The notes beneath the pieces are model-generated. The model searched no databases. It had not been told where the DNA came from and saw only the letters and a program-made list of their open reading frames with translations. The position numbers and the translations under genes are program-made. Of a stretch of 64,000 nucleotides of DNA, positions 63,584 to 64,000 are shown piece by piece (the first letter of the stretch is position 1; each line of letters starts with the position of its first letter). The stretch is taken from contig BJFW01000001.1 of NCBI GenBank assembly GCA_014190095.1, positions 1 to 64,000 of the forward strand, read 5' to 3'. The DNA comes from Actinomycetes bacterium (GTDB lineage: Bacteria; Actinomycetota; Acidimicrobiia; Acidimicrobiales; Ilumatobacteraceae).

Positions 63584-63943
63584 ATGACAATTTCATTTCG
63601 TGCACTAGAAATTCCTTCATCCCAACTTGCTGAAAAGCCACTAGGTCAACCATCTGCAGAGCCATTGACGGGTGAGATCTTGACTCGTGCTCAGGTGTTT
63701 CTTGACAACGAGACCGTTACATCGGGAACGTGGGAATGCGAGCCAGGTGCATCGCGTTGGGAGTTCACAACACGTGGCGAAGTGATCTATGTAATCAAGG
63801 GCAGTATGACTGTGCATGAAGACGGCGGCGAGCCTGTCTTGCTCACAGTTGGTTCAAGTTGCATCTTCCCAATTGGGTGGAAAGGTGTGTGGACCGTTCA
63901 CGAAACACTGCGCAAAGTGTTTGTGGTCTATCGCACCGCGTAA
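63584..63943 (+). CDS. Cupin domain protein (DUF861 type)
   Basis: A 119-residue single-domain cupin of the cupin_3 group, with GTWECEPGASRWEFT, GEVIYVIKGSMTVHEDGG and the C-terminal FPIGWKGVWTVHE. Proteins of this group often lie beside PuuB-like oxidases and aldehyde dehydrogenases; a binding or small enzymatic role in the same pathway is likely. It is 18 bases after the oxidase gene and is the last gene of the unit. Confidence 0.9.
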   Translation: MTISFRALEIPSSQLAEKPLGQPSAEPLTGEILTRAQVFLDNETVTSGTWECEPGASRWEFTTRGEVIYVIKGSMTVHEDGGEPVLLTVGSSCIFPIGWKGVWTVHETLRKVFVVYRTA

Positions 63944-63952
63944 TTCGAATCG

Positions 63953-64000
63953 TTAGCGATTAGCGGCTAGGGCTTCAGCAGCCGCACGAATTCGAGAGCC
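63953..64000 (-). CDS. 3' end of a reverse-strand gene (unidentified)
   Basis: Read on the minus strand, the last 48 bases give an open frame ending GSRIRAAAEALAANR and a TAA stop at 63953. The helical, alanine-rich ending looks like a real C-terminus, and its position right after the cupin gene fits a convergent neighbour. Fifteen residues are too few to name a family. Confidence 0.45.
   Translation of the reverse strand, partial: GSRIRAAAEALAANR

Noticed and set aside
1-64000. CRISPR array, insertion sequence, integrase or prophage
   Set aside because: No spaced direct repeats of CRISPR size, no transposase or integrase gene and no long terminal repeats were found on reading both strands.

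Overview
This looks like a chromosomal segment of an actinobacterium, most likely of the class Acidimicrobiia (for example an Ilumatobacter-like or related aquatic lineage). The placement is an inference from gene content. The window has actinobacterial small families (DUF3039, DUF3499, DUF5719), coenzyme F420 biosynthesis (CofD, CofE) with an F420-type oxidoreductase, the ImuA'-ImuB-DnaE2 mutasome under GAAC-N4-GTTC LexA boxes, a GlbO-type truncated haemoglobin, MenB, and PrfB next to FtsE-FtsX. By eye the base composition is close to half G+C, low for the phylum. Genes are tightly packed: convergent genes abut or overlap, many operon genes overlap by 4 bases, and several starts look leaderless. 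No insertion sequence, prophage or CRISPR array is visible.

Layout. 1-8 kb: the end of an Xaa-Pro peptidase, a membrane protein, an amidase, a TesB-like thioesterase coupled to a luciferase-like oxidoreductase, and a heterodimeric ABC exporter. 7.9-8.27 kb is the only long gap; it holds two perfect GAAA-loop terminators, a tRNA-like element and a 13-base segment complementary to that element. 8.3-12.1 kb: ATP:cob(I)alamin adenosyltransferase, leucyl aminopeptidase, acyl-CoA dehydrogenase and an Nfu-N protein. 12.2-19.1 kb: a CarH-like B12 light-sensor regulator followed by ImuA', ImuB, a NUDIX hydrolase and DnaE2. 19.1-20.8 kb: small zinc-site proteins and a rhomboid protease. 20.8-44.3 kb: a surface polysaccharide region with Fcl, three GT4 glycosyltransferases, a sugar-1-P nucleotidyltransferase, an SDR lacking its catalytic residues, Gmd, a flippase, large membrane glycosyltransferase-like proteins, a DUF5719 protein, a membrane thioredoxin and phosphomannomutase, interleaved with CofD/CofE, FtsH, DUF3499 and a CPBP protease. 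44.3-54.8 kb: mostly housekeeping genes (Trm112-like, AhcY, YczE-like, ComF, SecA, PrfB, FtsE, FtsX, a crotonase, GlbO, a TrmH-type methyltransferase). 54.9-56.6 kb: MenB and an Stf0-type sulfotransferase in one operon. 56.6-63.9 kb: a seven-gene catabolic operon (aldehyde dehydrogenase, beta-hydroxyacid dehydrogenase, class II aldolase, zinc alcohol dehydrogenase, enolase-superfamily dehydratase, FAD amine oxidase, cupin), then the 3' end of a reverse-strand gene.

How genes work together. ManB, the nucleotidyltransferase, Gmd and Fcl would make GDP-L-fucose from mannose-6-phosphate for the nearby glycosyltransferases. The adenosyltransferase makes the cofactor that the CarH-like regulator would sense, and that regulator sits directly upstream of the SOS mutagenesis genes. 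Both SOS units start from nearly identical leaderless promoters with the same LexA box, the clearest regulatory signal in the window. The best candidates for new biology are the light-sensor/mutasome neighbourhood, the tRNA-like element with its complementary upstream transcript, the membrane-glycosyltransferase/DUF5719/thioredoxin operon and the SDR without a catalytic triad.
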